Source: Brevibacterium oceani
GTDB taxonomy: Bacteria; Actinomycetota; Actinomycetes; Actinomycetales; Brevibacteriaceae
Assembly (NCBI RefSeq): GCF_013623835.1
Contig: NZ_JABKDE010000010.1
Location: forward strand, 82,744 to 146,743
Reading direction: 5' to 3'
DNA: 64,000 nucleotides
Shown here: positions 1 to 8,390 of the stretch, piece after piece
How the letters are laid out: each line of letters starts with the position of its first letter
How positions within the stretch are numbered: the first letter of the stretch is position 1
Notes under the pieces: model-generated
Seen by the model: the letters and a program-made list of their open reading frames with translations, nothing else
What the model was told of the DNA's origin: nothing
Databases searched by the model: none
Made by a program: the position numbers and the translations under genes

Positions 1-683
1 CCGAGCGCTTCGCGACCCTGCGCGAGATGGGGATCCGGACGGTGATGATCACCGGCGACAACGAGCTCACGGCGCGCGCGATCGCCCGGGAGGCCGGGGT
101 CGATGACTTCCTCTCCGAGGCCACGCCCGAGGACAAACTCGCCCTCATCAAGTCCGAACAGTCAGGCGGTCGGATGGTCGCTATGACCGGGGACGGGACG
201 AACGACGCACCCGCGCTCGCGCAGGCCGACGTCGGAGTCGCGATGAACACGGGCACGACCGCGGCGAAGGAAGCCGGCAACCTCGTCGACCTCGATTCGG
301 ATCCGACGAAGCTCATCGACATCGTCGCAATCGGCAAGCAGCTGCTCATCACGCGCGGGGCGCTGACGACGTTCTCGATCGCCAACGATGTCGCGAAGTA
401 CTTCGCGATCATCCCGGCGATGTTCCTGCTCGCGTTCCCGGGGCTCGGGGCGCTCAACATCATGGGCCTGCACAGCCCCGCCTCGGCGATCCTGTCCGCG
501 GTGATCTTCAACGCCCTCATCATCGTCGCCCTCATCCCGGTGGCGCTGCGCGGGGTGCGATTCCGGGCACGGACGGCCTCTTCGCTGCTGCGGATGAACC
601 TGCTCGTCTTCGGCCTCGGCGGGCTCATCGTCCCGTTCATCGGCATCAAACTCATCGACCTCGTCATCGCGCCGCTGCTGTGA
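1..683 (+). CDS. kdpB: KdpB, potassium-transporting ATPase ATP-binding subunit (5' truncated)
   Basis: C-terminal part of the catalytic P-type ATPase subunit of the high-affinity K+ pump KdpFABC; the gene enters from the left edge in the frame starting at base 3. Visible are the P-type hinge motif [18 protein letters not shown], the Kdp-typical run [20 protein letters not shown], and the C-terminal hydrophobic helices after [20 protein letters not shown]. The phosphorylation-site Asp and nucleotide-binding domain lie outside the window. kdpC starts 69 bp downstream and kdpDE follow, so this is the usual kdp order. Expression is normally induced by K+ limitation through KdpDE. Confidence 0.97.
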   Translation, partial: ERFATLREMGIRTVMITGDNELTARAIAREAGVDDFLSEATPEDKLALIKSEQSGGRMVAMTGDGTNDAPALAQADVGVAMNTGTTAAKEAGNLVDLDSDPTKLIDIVAIGKQLLITRGALTTFSIANDVAKYFAIIPAMFLLAFPGLGALNIMGLHSPASAILSAVIFNALIIVALIPVALRGVRFRARTASSLLRMNLLVFGLGGLIVPFIGIKLIDLVIAPLL

Positions 684-752
684 GCCGTTGGCTGCTCTGA
701 GCTCCCGTCTGACCTCGTCGTTGACTCTGACCACTCTGAAAGGACCTTCATT

Positions 753-1406
753 ATGCTCCCCATCTTCGGTCGCCAGCTCCTCACCGGGGCACGAATGCTT
801 CTCGTGCTCACGCTCGTCCTCGGCCTCGCCTACCCGTTGGCGATGGTCGCGATCGGTCGCCTCATGCCCGCCCAGGACGCGTCGATCCGCAACAGCGCCG
901 GCGAAGTCGTCGGCAACGCCCATCTCGCCCAACCCGTGAGCGGGGACGATTGGTTCTTCCCCCGACCCTCGGCCGGCGACTATGACGGACTCGCCTCCGG
1001 GGCGTCGAACCTCGCGGCGAACAGCCCCGAACTCCTCAGACAGATCTCCGACCGCCGCTCCCAGATCGCGACCCGCGAGCACGTCGACCCGGCGAGCATT
1101 CCTGCGGATGCACTGACAGCCTCCGCGTCGGGCCTCGATCCGGACATCAGCCCTGAGTATGCTCGACTCCAGATCCCTCGCGTCGCGCGGGAGACGGGAC
1201 TGAGCAGGAAGGACGTGACCGCTATGGTTCAGGCGAACACGCAGAACCCGCTGCTCGGCTTCATCGGTGAGCCTCAGGTCAACGTCGTCACCCTCAACAA
1301 TGACCTCGCGAACGGTTCGGGCGCGCACGTGGAGACGGACGCCTCGGCTCCGACGTATTCGGCACCTGCGGGCACCGCTTCGGCAGTTTCGGCCGGCGGG
1401 CGCTGA
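753..1406 (+). CDS. kdpC: KdpC, potassium-transporting ATPase subunit C
   Basis: Single-span subunit that stabilises KdpFABC and assists ATP binding by KdpB. Residues about 9-33 form the one N-terminal membrane helix containing YPLAMVAIG, followed by the conserved extracytoplasmic region (FFPRPSAGDYDG, NLAANSP, PADALTASASGLDPDISPEY, NTQNPLLGFIGEPQVNV). At 217 residues it is slightly longer than usual because of a Ser/Ala-rich tail after the last conserved block. AAAGGAC lies before the ATG. The TGA overlaps the ATG of kdpD (ATGA), suggesting coupled translation. Confidence 0.97.
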   Translation: MLPIFGRQLLTGARMLLVLTLVLGLAYPLAMVAIGRLMPAQDASIRNSAGEVVGNAHLAQPVSGDDWFFPRPSAGDYDGLASGASNLAANSPELLRQISDRRSQIATREHVDPASIPADALTASASGLDPDISPEYARLQIPRVARETGLSRKDVTAMVQANTQNPLLGFIGEPQVNVVTLNNDLANGSGAHVETDASAPTYSAPAGTASAVSAGGR

Positions 1407-4252
1407 TGGACTCACCTCGGCGAGGTACGCTCACGGTCTTCCTCGGCTACGCGCCCGGGGTCGGCAAGACCGTCGCCATGCTCGAAGCCGCGGCTGCTGC
1501 GGCAGGAAACGGCCGCGACGTCGTCATCGGGATCGTCGAGGACCACGGCCGCGCCTTCACCCGATCACTCGCCGAGGGATTCGAGACCATCGCCCGCCGC
1601 CCGGTCGACTACCGCGGTCGGACGTTTCTTGAACTCGACACCGAGGCAGTGCTTGCGCGGGCGCCCGAACTCGTCATCATCGACGAGCTCGCCCATACGA
1701 ATGTGCCGGGCCCTGTGCCGAGCGACGCGGTGGTCGGCGGTGCCGGCGGGACGGAGCCCCACCTCGGCGACGGAACCACGCCCACCCCACCCCGCACGAA
1801 ACGGTGGGAGGACGTCGAGGCCATCCTCGCTGCCGGCATCGACGTGTTCACGACGGTGAACATCCAGCACCTCGAATCCCTCGGCGACGTCGTCGGGGCA
1901 ATCATCGGCCGCAACCAGGCCGAACGCGTGCCCGACCCGTTCCTCCGCGCCGCCGACGAGGTCGAACTCATCGACATCAGCCCCGCCGCCCTGCGCACCC
2001 GGCTGGTCGACGGCCGGATCTATGCAGCGGAGAAGGTCGACGCCGCGATGTCGAACTACTTCCGGCTCGGCAACCTCACCGCGCTGCGCGAACTCGCCTT
2101 GCTGTGGCTGGCCGACCGGGTCGACGAAGGTCTCGAGAAGTACCGCGACGAGAAGGGCATCCGCGCCACCTGGGCCGCCCGCGACCGGATCCTCGTCGCC
2201 GTCACCGGCGGACCGGAATCGACGACGCTCATCCGCCGCGGACTGCGCATCGCCGGCCGAGTTGCCGGGCGCGAACTCCACGTCGTCCACGTCATCGAAC
2301 CCGACGGCACCCGTCGCTCCGGTGCCCCGCACCTGATCGGGGCACGCGAACTCGCCGAGGCGAACCACGCCGTGTGGCACACCGTGGTCGGTGACGATGT
2401 GGCCAAGGCCCTCATCGAGTTCGCCCGCACCCTCAACGCCTCGCAGATCGTCCTCGGAGTCTCACGCACCCCGTGGTACCGCCGCATGTTCGGCCCCGGC
2501 GTGGCCAACCGCGTCATCAGTGCGGCCGCCGACATCGATGTGCACATGGTCACCCATGCCCAGGCCGCCCGGTTCTGGCGACTCGACCGGGAACGCGCCC
2601 GCGAGAATCCGCTCTCTCGTCTCCGCCGCATCCTCGGCTGGATCGTCGGTGCGCTCGCCCCGCTCCTGCTCACTGCCTTATTCGTCGGGCTCGGCCCAGG
2701 GTCGACCTCGCTGAGTATGAACTTCCTCGCCTACATCACCGTCGTCGTGCTCGTCGCCCTCATCGGCGGGCTGTGGCCGGCGGTGATGACTGCCGTGTTC
2801 GGGGCTGGGCTCATCAACTTCTTCTTCACCCATCCGGTGAATTCGCTGTCGGTGAGGCAGTTCGAGAACATCCTCGCGCTCGTCATCTTCGTCGCGGTCG
2901 CCGTGGCCGTGGCCACCGTCGTCGACCAGGCGGCCCGCCGTTCCAGGCAGGCTCAGGCCGCAGAACACGAGGCGGGTGTGCTCAGTGAGTTGGCCGGATC
3001 GATGATCGCCGAGGGGGACAGCCCCGAGGCGATGGTCGCGGGCATCCGCACGAGCTTCGCTCTCGACGGGGTCACCCTCTTCGTCCGCGGGAATGGTGCG
3101 GGCAGCGCAGGCGGTTCCGGCACCTCAGACCGCGCGGGCGACGGGGACGTGGCGGCCGCCTCGGCGGGGGAGCCGATCAGGTCACGGGCCGAAGCGAGCG
3201 AGGTCATCGACCTCGACGAGGACACCTCACTGGCGCTGAGCGGTCGGCCACTCAGCGCGGGAGAACAGCGAATCCTCGACGCCTACGCCGGCCGGCTGCT
3301 GCGGGTGCTCACGGAATCGGCCCTGCAGCGCAGCCGCACCGAGGCCAGGGAACTCTCGGCCGGCAACGCCGTTCGCACCGCCCTGCTCACCGCGGTCTCC
3401 CACGACCTGCGCACGCCGCTGGGCGCGATCACCACGGCGACGTCGACGTTGCTGCTCGACGAGATCGAGCTCTCGGACGCCGATCAGCGGCTCATGCTCG
3501 AGACCATCGAGCACGGGGCTCAGCGCCTCGAGAAGCTCATCGACAACCTCCTCGACATGAGTCGCATCCAGTCCGGGGCAGTGGCGATCTCGACAGCGCC
3601 GGTGCTCGTGGCCGATGTCGTCGCCTCGGCGCTGGATGAGATCGACGGGGGTCAGTCGCAGGGATCCGGGACGGACGACGGGGGCGGGGACTCGGAGCGG
3701 ATCGCGATCAATGGCGACGGCGGGCAGGCGCAGAGGACCGCACCAGGCGGCGACGGCGGACACGATTCGCAGCCGAGGATCACCGTCGACATCGACCCCG
3801 AAACATGGATCGACGTCGATGCCGGGCTCGTCGAGCGCGTGCTGGTCAACATCATTGAGAACTCCGTCAAGTACGGTGAGGGCGCCCCGATCATCATCGA
3901 TGCCTCCACCGGCGCCGAGGCGGTCCACCTCCGCGTCGCCGACTCCGGTCCCGGTGTGGCTGAGGAGGCACTCGAGTCAATCTTCACTCCGTTCACCAGG
4001 CTCGATGAGTCCAATACGAAGGGACTCGGGCTGGGCATGGCGGTCGCGCTGGGTCTGTGCCGGGCGATGGACATCGAGCTGAGCGCCGAGCCGACGCCGG
4101 GCGGCGGATTCACCGCGGTGCTGACGATTCCGCGCCGAGGTGGGGACAACGGAGTACGGTCAGCGTCGGGAACGAAATCGACGGAGCCGGCGGGGACGGA
4201 ACCGCAACCGTCGGTAGAACCCGAGGCGACGAGGAAGGACGAGGCGCTGTGA
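1406..4252 (+). CDS. kdpD: KdpD, osmosensitive K+ channel sensor histidine kinase
   Basis: Sensor kinase controlling kdp expression, 948 residues. Order: N-terminal KdpD domain with the P-loop-like GYAPGVGKTVAML (about residues 13-25) and IDELAHTNVPG; a universal-stress-like domain (about 250-390); four closely spaced membrane helices (about 410-510); GAF-like region; HisKA with H-box SHDLRTPLGAI (His about 666); HATPase with NIIENSVKYGEG and GLGLGMAVALGL. Two insertions are unusual: about 25 residues rich in Gly/Pro/Thr directly after HTNVPG (nucleotides about 1705-1800), and a Gly/Asp/Gln-rich stretch between the HisKA and HATPase domains (about 3645-3780). The stop overlaps the GTG start of kdpE by 4 bp. 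Confidence 0.96.
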   Translation: MDSPRRGTLTVFLGYAPGVGKTVAMLEAAAAAAGNGRDVVIGIVEDHGRAFTRSLAEGFETIARRPVDYRGRTFLELDTEAVLARAPELVIIDELAHTNVPGPVPSDAVVGGAGGTEPHLGDGTTPTPPRTKRWEDVEAILAAGIDVFTTVNIQHLESLGDVVGAIIGRNQAERVPDPFLRAADEVELIDISPAALRTRLVDGRIYAAEKVDAAMSNYFRLGNLTALRELALLWLADRVDEGLEKYRDEKGIRATWAARDRILVAVTGGPESTTLIRRGLRIAGRVAGRELHVVHVIEPDGTRRSGAPHLIGARELAEANHAVWHTVVGDDVAKALIEFARTLNASQIVLGVSRTPWYRRMFGPGVANRVISAAADIDVHMVTHAQAARFWRLDRERARENPLSRLRRILGWIVGALAPLLLTALFVGLGPGSTSLSMNFLAYITVVVLVALIGGLWPAVMTAVFGAGLINFFFTHPVNSLSVRQFENILALVIFVAVAVAVATVVDQAARRSRQAQAAEHEAGVLSELAGSMIAEGDSPEAMVAGIRTSFALDGVTLFVRGNGAGSAGGSGTSDRAGDGDVAAASAGEPIRSRAEASEVIDLDEDTSLALSGRPLSAGEQRILDAYAGRLLRVLTESALQRSRTEARELSAGNAVRTALLTAVSHDLRTPLGAITTATSTLLLDEIELSDADQRLMLETIEHGAQRLEKLIDNLLDMSRIQSGAVAISTAPVLVADVVASALDEIDGGQSQGSGTDDGGGDSERIAINGDGGQAQRTAPGGDGGHDSQPRITVDIDPETWIDVDAGLVERVLVNIIENSVKYGEGAPIIIDASTGAEAVHLRVADSGPGVAEEALESIFTPFTRLDESNTKGLGLGMAVALGLCRAMDIELSAEPTPGGGFTAVLTIPRRGGDNGVRSASGTKSTEPAGTEPQPSVEPEATRKDEAL

Positions 4253-4929
4253 AGCACGTGCTCATCGTCGAAGACGACTCCGACATCGCCCGTGCCGTGA
4301 GCGTGGGGCTGCGCGGCAAGGGCCACGGTGTGACGATCGTGGGCAGCGGGCGGCAGATGAATGAGGCGCTCGCCGAGGCGGTCGTCGACGTGATCCTCCT
4401 CGACCTCGGGCTGCCCGACGTCGACGGGATCGAGCTCATCTCTCAGGTACGCAAGTGGAGCCAGGTGCCCATCGTCGTCATCTCCGCCCGTCATGATGCG
4501 CACGGAAAGATCGCCGCTCTCGACGCCGGGGCCGATGACTACGTGACGAAGCCGTTCTCGCTCGGAGAAGTCCTCGCCCGCCTGCGCGCGATCGAGCGGC
4601 GGTCCGGGGCGGCGGCCGATTCGAGTGTTGTGCGCACCGGTGACGGTCGGGTCGTCATCGACCTCGCCGCCCACGTACTCACGGTCGAAGGCGCCGAGGT
4701 GCATCTCACACCGATCGAATGGAACATGCTCGGCGTCTTCGCCAAGCATCGTGGTGCGCTCGTCGATGCGACGACCCTGCTCACCGAGGTGTGGGGTCCT
4801 GAGTACGCCGGGGAGCGCGGTTACCTGCGGGTCTACATGTCGCAGCTGCGGCAGAAACTCGAAGCCGATCCGGCCCGACCGCAGTACCTGCACACGCAGA
4901 TGGGCATGGGCTACCGTTTCACCCCGTAG
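4249..4929 (+). CDS. kdpE: KdpE, response regulator of the kdp operon
   Basis: OmpR/PhoB-type response regulator of 226 residues, phosphorylated by KdpD and activating kdp transcription. Receiver domain: VLIVEDDSDIARAV (acidic pocket), phospho-acceptor Asp in DVILLDLGLPDVDG, and Lys in ADDYVTKPFSLGE. The C-terminal winged helix (about 130-226) has HLTPIEWNMLGVF and RVYMSQLRQKLE and ends with GYRF, typical of KdpE. The GTG start at 4249 is preferred over an in-frame upstream ATG because the conserved domain begins there and it makes a GTGA overlap with kdpD. Confidence 0.95.
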   Translation: MKHVLIVEDDSDIARAVSVGLRGKGHGVTIVGSGRQMNEALAEAVVDVILLDLGLPDVDGIELISQVRKWSQVPIVVISARHDAHGKIAALDAGADDYVTKPFSLGEVLARLRAIERRSGAAADSSVVRTGDGRVVIDLAAHVLTVEGAEVHLTPIEWNMLGVFAKHRGALVDATTLLTEVWGPEYAGERGYLRVYMSQLRQKLEADPARPQYLHTQMGMGYRFTP

Positions 4930-4939
4930 GGTGGGCGAC

Positions 4940-5464
4940 ATGCCCAACCCCACACGAGTCGCCGTCCGCATCGTCCTGCTCGATTCCGAATCGCGTGTGC
5001 TGCTCTTCGAGGGCAGAGACCTCTCCGACACCGAGGACATCATTCGTTTCTGGTTCACCGTCGGCGGAGGCCGCGATGAGAACGAAACCCTGCGTGAGAC
5101 CGCTGAACGGGAACTGGCCGAGGAGACGGGGCTGTCAGGACTTGACCTCGTCGGACCGTTTCACCGCCGCGAATTCGACTTCCTCAACCACGGCGACCCT
5201 CAGCATCAGATCGAACACTTCTTCGCGGCGAGAACGACGCGCACGAATCTGACCGACTCGAACTGGACGGATCTCGAGCGGACAGCGATGACGACGTGGC
5301 AGTGGTGGAGCGCAGACGACCTCGAATCGGAGGACATCACGTATTTCCCGGAGAACCTGCCGGAGCTGGTGAGGCGGGCATCCACCCTGGTCTTAGCCGC
5401 CTCGGTGTCGGTGTCGGTGCCGGTGTCGGTGCCGCAATTCGGGGCAGGAGCTACGACCCCGTAA
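4940..5464 (+). CDS. Nudix hydrolase
   Basis: 174-residue protein with a complete Nudix box, G-x5-E-x7-REL-x-EE-x-G-L, in GGRDENETLRETAERELAEE followed by TGL (about residues 47-70). It should hydrolyse a nucleoside-diphosphate-linked substrate; which one cannot be told. The ATG at 4940 lies 11 bp after the kdpE stop, so the gene may be read with kdp, though no Kdp link is known for the family. The C-terminus is a low-complexity SVSVPVSVP tail encoded by a run of TCGGTG hexamers (about 5401-5436), probably slipped-strand expansion. A long palindrome begins at the stop codon. Confidence 0.88.
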   Translation: MPNPTRVAVRIVLLDSESRVLLFEGRDLSDTEDIIRFWFTVGGGRDENETLRETAERELAEETGLSGLDLVGPFHRREFDFLNHGDPQHQIEHFFAARTTRTNLTDSNWTDLERTAMTTWQWWSADDLESEDITYFPENLPELVRRASTLVLAASVSVSVPVSVPQFGAGATTP

Positions 5465-5527
5465 TTGCTACCCGACGGCGGCCCAGATACCTGGCGCCAG
5501 GTATCTGGGCCGCCGTCACGTAGCAAA
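5464..5527. repeat. Long near-perfect palindrome, copy 1 of a dispersed repeat
   Basis: 64 bp that pair almost end to end. The core arms CGGCGGCCCAGATACCTGGC and GCCAGGTATCTGGGCCGCCG meet at the centre and the outer arms read ATTGCTACCCGA and TCACGTAGCAAAT. It starts at the Nudix stop codon. A nearly identical element lies at 15531-15595. It is too long and symmetrical for a simple terminator but could terminate transcription from both sides; a REP/BIME-like role is possible. Confidence 0.85.
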
Positions 5528-5609
5528 TAGGGGGAGTGGCACAGGTTCTTGTCAGGTTGGACCGGAATAATCGTGATCAGCCGCCCGCATGATCACTTTC
5601 GGAAGGACC

Positions 5610-5756
5610 ATGGACGACTATCGAAGTCCCGGCTGGGACATCACTTTCAGCACCTCTGACCAACTTCATACCGCGCGGATCGACGCGTCGCGAGCACTGA
5701 ATATGCGAGCCCGTCTCGAGCAGGCCCAGAGCCTGCGAGCAGGTGGTCGCCGTTGA
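5610..5756 (+). CDS. Small ORF of 48 residues coupled to the CNNM gene
   Basis: ATG preceded by GGAAGGACC, an excellent ribosome-binding site, encoding MDDYRSPGWDITFSTSDQLH and ending SLRAGGRR. It has no membrane helix or signal peptide, is hydrophilic and Arg-rich at the end, and may form one helix (about residues 24-44). Its TGA overlaps the TTG start of the next gene by 4 bp (TTGA), the pattern of genuine coupled genes in this window. I do not recognise a family. It may be a real small protein or a translational leader for the membrane protein. Confidence 0.6.
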   Translation: MDDYRSPGWDITFSTSDQLHTARIDASRALNMRARLEQAQSLRAGGRR

Positions 5757-7159
5757 CCTGGCTGCTCTCGCTCCTCATCGGACTGCTCGTCGTCCTCCTC
5801 ATCACCGTGGCCACCGGCTACTTCGTGGCGCAGGAATTCGCGTACATGGCCGTCGACCGCTCCCGCCTCGGCGCGCGCTCGGTCGCCGGTGACCGCTCCG
5901 CCGACCGGGCCCTGGCAATCACCCGCCGCACCTCCTTCATGCTCTCGGGCGCTCAGCTCGGCATCACCGTCACCGGCCTCCTCGTCGGCTACGTCGCCGA
6001 GCCGCTCATCGGTACGGCCGTCGGCGAAGCGCTCGGCGGCACACCGATCCCACAGGGCACCGGCATCCTCATCGGCACCGTGCTCGCGTTGCTGGTCTCG
6101 ACGCTCATCCAGATGCTCTTCGGCGAGCTGTTCCCGAAGAACCTCGCGATCGCCCGCCCCGAGGCGCTCGCCACCTGGCTCGCGCGCTCGACATCGATCT
6201 ACCTGCTGCTCTTCGGCTGGCTCATCACGGTCTTCGACAAGGCCTCCAACGCCCTGCTGCGCATCCTCGGCATCGAACCGGTCCACGACGTCGATCACGC
6301 CGCGACCCGCCGCGACCTCAAACACATCGTCGCCGAATCCCGGGAGAGCGGCGACCTCGTCGACGAGGATTCGCTCATCCTCGACCGGATCCTCGACTTC
6401 CCGCAGCAGACCGTCGAGCACGCCACCGTACCGCGCTCACGGGTCGACGTCGTCACCGAGGATATGAGCCTCGCCGAGGTTCAGGCGCTCATGGCCACCG
6501 GCCACTCCCGCTATCCCGTCCTCGACGCCGAGGGAGCGGTGATCGGCACGATCGACCTCCTCGACGTGCTCGCGGCCCCGACAGCCGACGCACCCTCCGA
6601 GCCTGCTGCCCTGACGAAGGGCAGGACCGCCTCGGCGATCGACATCCGCCCCGCCCTTCGTGACCTGCTGGCCGATCCGGTGTTCGTTCCCGCCTCCCTG
6701 CCCCTGCCGGACGCAGTGGCCACGCTCATCGAGCACCGCGCTCAGATGGCCTGCGTCGTCGACGAATACGGCGGCTTCGCGGGCATCGTGACGATGGAGG
6801 ACCTCGGCGAGGAGCTCGTCGGCGACATCGTCGACGAGCACGACACCGACGTCGAAGCCATCGCCGACATCGGCGATGGGACCTGGTCGACGCCGGGATC
6901 CATCCCCCTCGACGAGGTGGCCCGCACCCTCCAGCGCGAACTGCCGGCCACCTCGGCGCAGACCCTGTCCGGGCTGGTCATCGAGCACGCGAAGGGCTTC
7001 CCGGAGGTCGGCGATCGCATCGTCATCGTCCTGCCGATCGACCCCGCCGAGCTCGCTGACGCCGAACCGCCGAGCCCCGCGAAACTCCTCGCCGAGGTGG
7101 TCGAAGTGGACTCGCACGTGCCCTCACGGCTGCGGATCGGAATCGAGGTGGACCGATGA
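5753..7159 (+). CDS. CNNM/HlyC-CorC family membrane protein with CBS pair
   Basis: 468 residues. Residues about 1-190 form a DUF21 (CNNM) membrane domain with the family pattern YFVAQEFAYMAVDRSRL and four hydrophobic segments, including GELFPKNLAIARPEALA. A tandem CBS domain follows (about 215-375; VPRSRVDVV, HSRYPVLD, ACVVDEYGGFAGIVTMEDLGEE), then a C-terminal CorC/HlyC transporter-associated domain (about 385-465). Relatives handle Mg2+/Co2+ or Na+; the older hemolysin label is not supported by function. The start is TTG overlapping the preceding small ORF. The stop overlaps the ATG of a second DUF21 gene. Confidence 0.9.
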   Translation: MTWLLSLLIGLLVVLLITVATGYFVAQEFAYMAVDRSRLGARSVAGDRSADRALAITRRTSFMLSGAQLGITVTGLLVGYVAEPLIGTAVGEALGGTPIPQGTGILIGTVLALLVSTLIQMLFGELFPKNLAIARPEALATWLARSTSIYLLLFGWLITVFDKASNALLRILGIEPVHDVDHAATRRDLKHIVAESRESGDLVDEDSLILDRILDFPQQTVEHATVPRSRVDVVTEDMSLAEVQALMATGHSRYPVLDAEGAVIGTIDLLDVLAAPTADAPSEPAALTKGRTASAIDIRPALRDLLADPVFVPASLPLPDAVATLIEHRAQMACVVDEYGGFAGIVTMEDLGEELVGDIVDEHDTDVEAIADIGDGTWSTPGSIPLDEVARTLQRELPATSAQTLSGLVIEHAKGFPEVGDRIVIVLPIDPAELADAEPPSPAKLLAEVVEVDSHVPSRLRIGIEVDR

Positions 7160-8175
7160 GCAATCTATGGGTCATCATCGCCGTCACCGTCGCCATCATC
7201 GGACTCAGCGCCTTCTTCGTCGCCGTCGAATTCGCGCTCATCGCCGCCAAACGCCACCGGCTCGAGGACGAAGCGGCGAACAGCCGCTCGGCCAGGGCGG
7301 CACTGCGCAGCTCGACCGAACTCTCGGTCCTCCTCGCCGGCTCCCAGCTGGGCATCACGGCGTGCACGCTCGCGCTCGGCGCGATCACGAAACCGGCGGT
7401 CCACCACTGGATCACCCCGCTCGCCGAGGCGGTCGGACTTCCGCTGTGGATCGCCGACCTCACCGGGTTCGTCCTCGCGCTCATCATCGTGACCTTCCTC
7501 CACCTCGTCGTCGGTGAGATGGCGCCGAAGTCATGGGCCGTGGCCCATCCGGAGCGTTCGGCGATCATGCTCGCGCTGCCGATGCGGGCGTTCATGGTCC
7601 TCACCCGACCGCTGCTGCACGTGCTCAACTCCGCAGCGAACGCGTGTCTGCGCCTCGTCGGGGTCCAGCCCGTCGACGAGGTTGATCAGGGGCACACCTC
7701 GGAGGATCTGCGGCAGCTGCTGCGACATTCGGCGCAGGTGGGCACGCTCGAACAGGAGTCCTCGGATGCGCTGCTCGGGGCGCTCGAACTCTCCCGGATC
7801 AGCCTTGACGAGCTCGTCGCAGGTCGTGGGGAACCGGTCGTCATCGGACCGGGTGCGACGGCCGGTCAGGTGCGTGAGGCCGCACGCCAGACCCGCCACC
7901 GGCGGATCCTTGTGCGCACCGAGGCGGGTGTCGTTCCTGATCAGGTCGTCCACGTCCGTGACGTGCTCGGTCTGTCGGAGGGGGATGGTCTCGCCGAGGC
8001 GGCCCGCCCCGTCACGGTGTTGTCGGGGTCGATGACGGTCGTCGCTGCGTTCTCGGCGATGCGGGCCGAGGGTACTCAGCTCGCCTTGGTCGCACGCACC
8101 GACGGCAGCCACGCGGTCGTCACCGTCACGGACGTCCTCCGCCACCTCCTCCCGACCGAGATCGTGCAAAGTTAA
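7156..8175 (+). CDS. Second CNNM-type DUF21/CBS membrane protein, shorter
   Basis: 339 residues, coupled to the preceding paralogue by ATGA. The DUF21 region (about 1-190) carries FFVAVEFALIAAKRHRLEDE, LLAGSQLGITACTLALG and VVGEMAPKSWAVAHPERS, followed by a degenerate CBS-like region (about 200-335). The CorC/HlyC C-terminal domain of its neighbour is absent. Paired long and short CNNM genes are common in Actinobacteria and may form a hetero-oligomer; that is inference. Confidence 0.88.
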   Translation: MSNLWVIIAVTVAIIGLSAFFVAVEFALIAAKRHRLEDEAANSRSARAALRSSTELSVLLAGSQLGITACTLALGAITKPAVHHWITPLAEAVGLPLWIADLTGFVLALIIVTFLHLVVGEMAPKSWAVAHPERSAIMLALPMRAFMVLTRPLLHVLNSAANACLRLVGVQPVDEVDQGHTSEDLRQLLRHSAQVGTLEQESSDALLGALELSRISLDELVAGRGEPVVIGPGATAGQVREAARQTRHRRILVRTEAGVVPDQVVHVRDVLGLSEGDGLAEAARPVTVLSGSMTVVAAFSAMRAEGTQLALVARTDGSHAVVTVTDVLRHLLPTEIVQS

Positions 8176-8186
8176 CTAGACCCGAA

Positions 8187-8261
8187 GACGGCACTAAAAT
8201 CATTTCGACGTCACAAATCACAACCGGCACCGGTGTGGTTTGTGCCGTCAGTGTGCTTTTT
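8187..8261 (+). terminator. Terminator after the CNNM pair
   Basis: Outer arms GACGGCAC (8187-8194) and GTGCCGTC (8242-8249) enclose an imperfect inner hairpin around CACAACCGG/CCGGTGTGG. A short T run (TTTTT) ends the structure. It lies just after the second CNNM stop and before the 3' end of the opposing acyl-CoA dehydrogenase gene. Confidence 0.6.
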
Positions 8262-8390
8262 CGAGGTGACGACGAGGAAAAGCAGGTTCCCGAATTTCAT
8301 CGGTTACTTGCGATGTCGGGCTCTCCGCTGTCGGTCAACGATTTGAGGCTTAGCTGAGGACAGTGAAAGAGCCCGAATGCTGCAGTCAAG

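Noticed and set aside
162..1415. Long antisense ORF of over 400 codons opposite kdpB/kdpC
   Set aside because: It mirrors the two Kdp genes in high-G+C DNA, is Arg/Asp/Glu-rich without motifs, and the sense strand is unmistakable Kdp.
5753..8175. Hemolysin function for the CNNM pair
   Set aside because: The HlyC name is historical; DUF21 and CBS domains point to ion transport, and no haemolysin feature is present.
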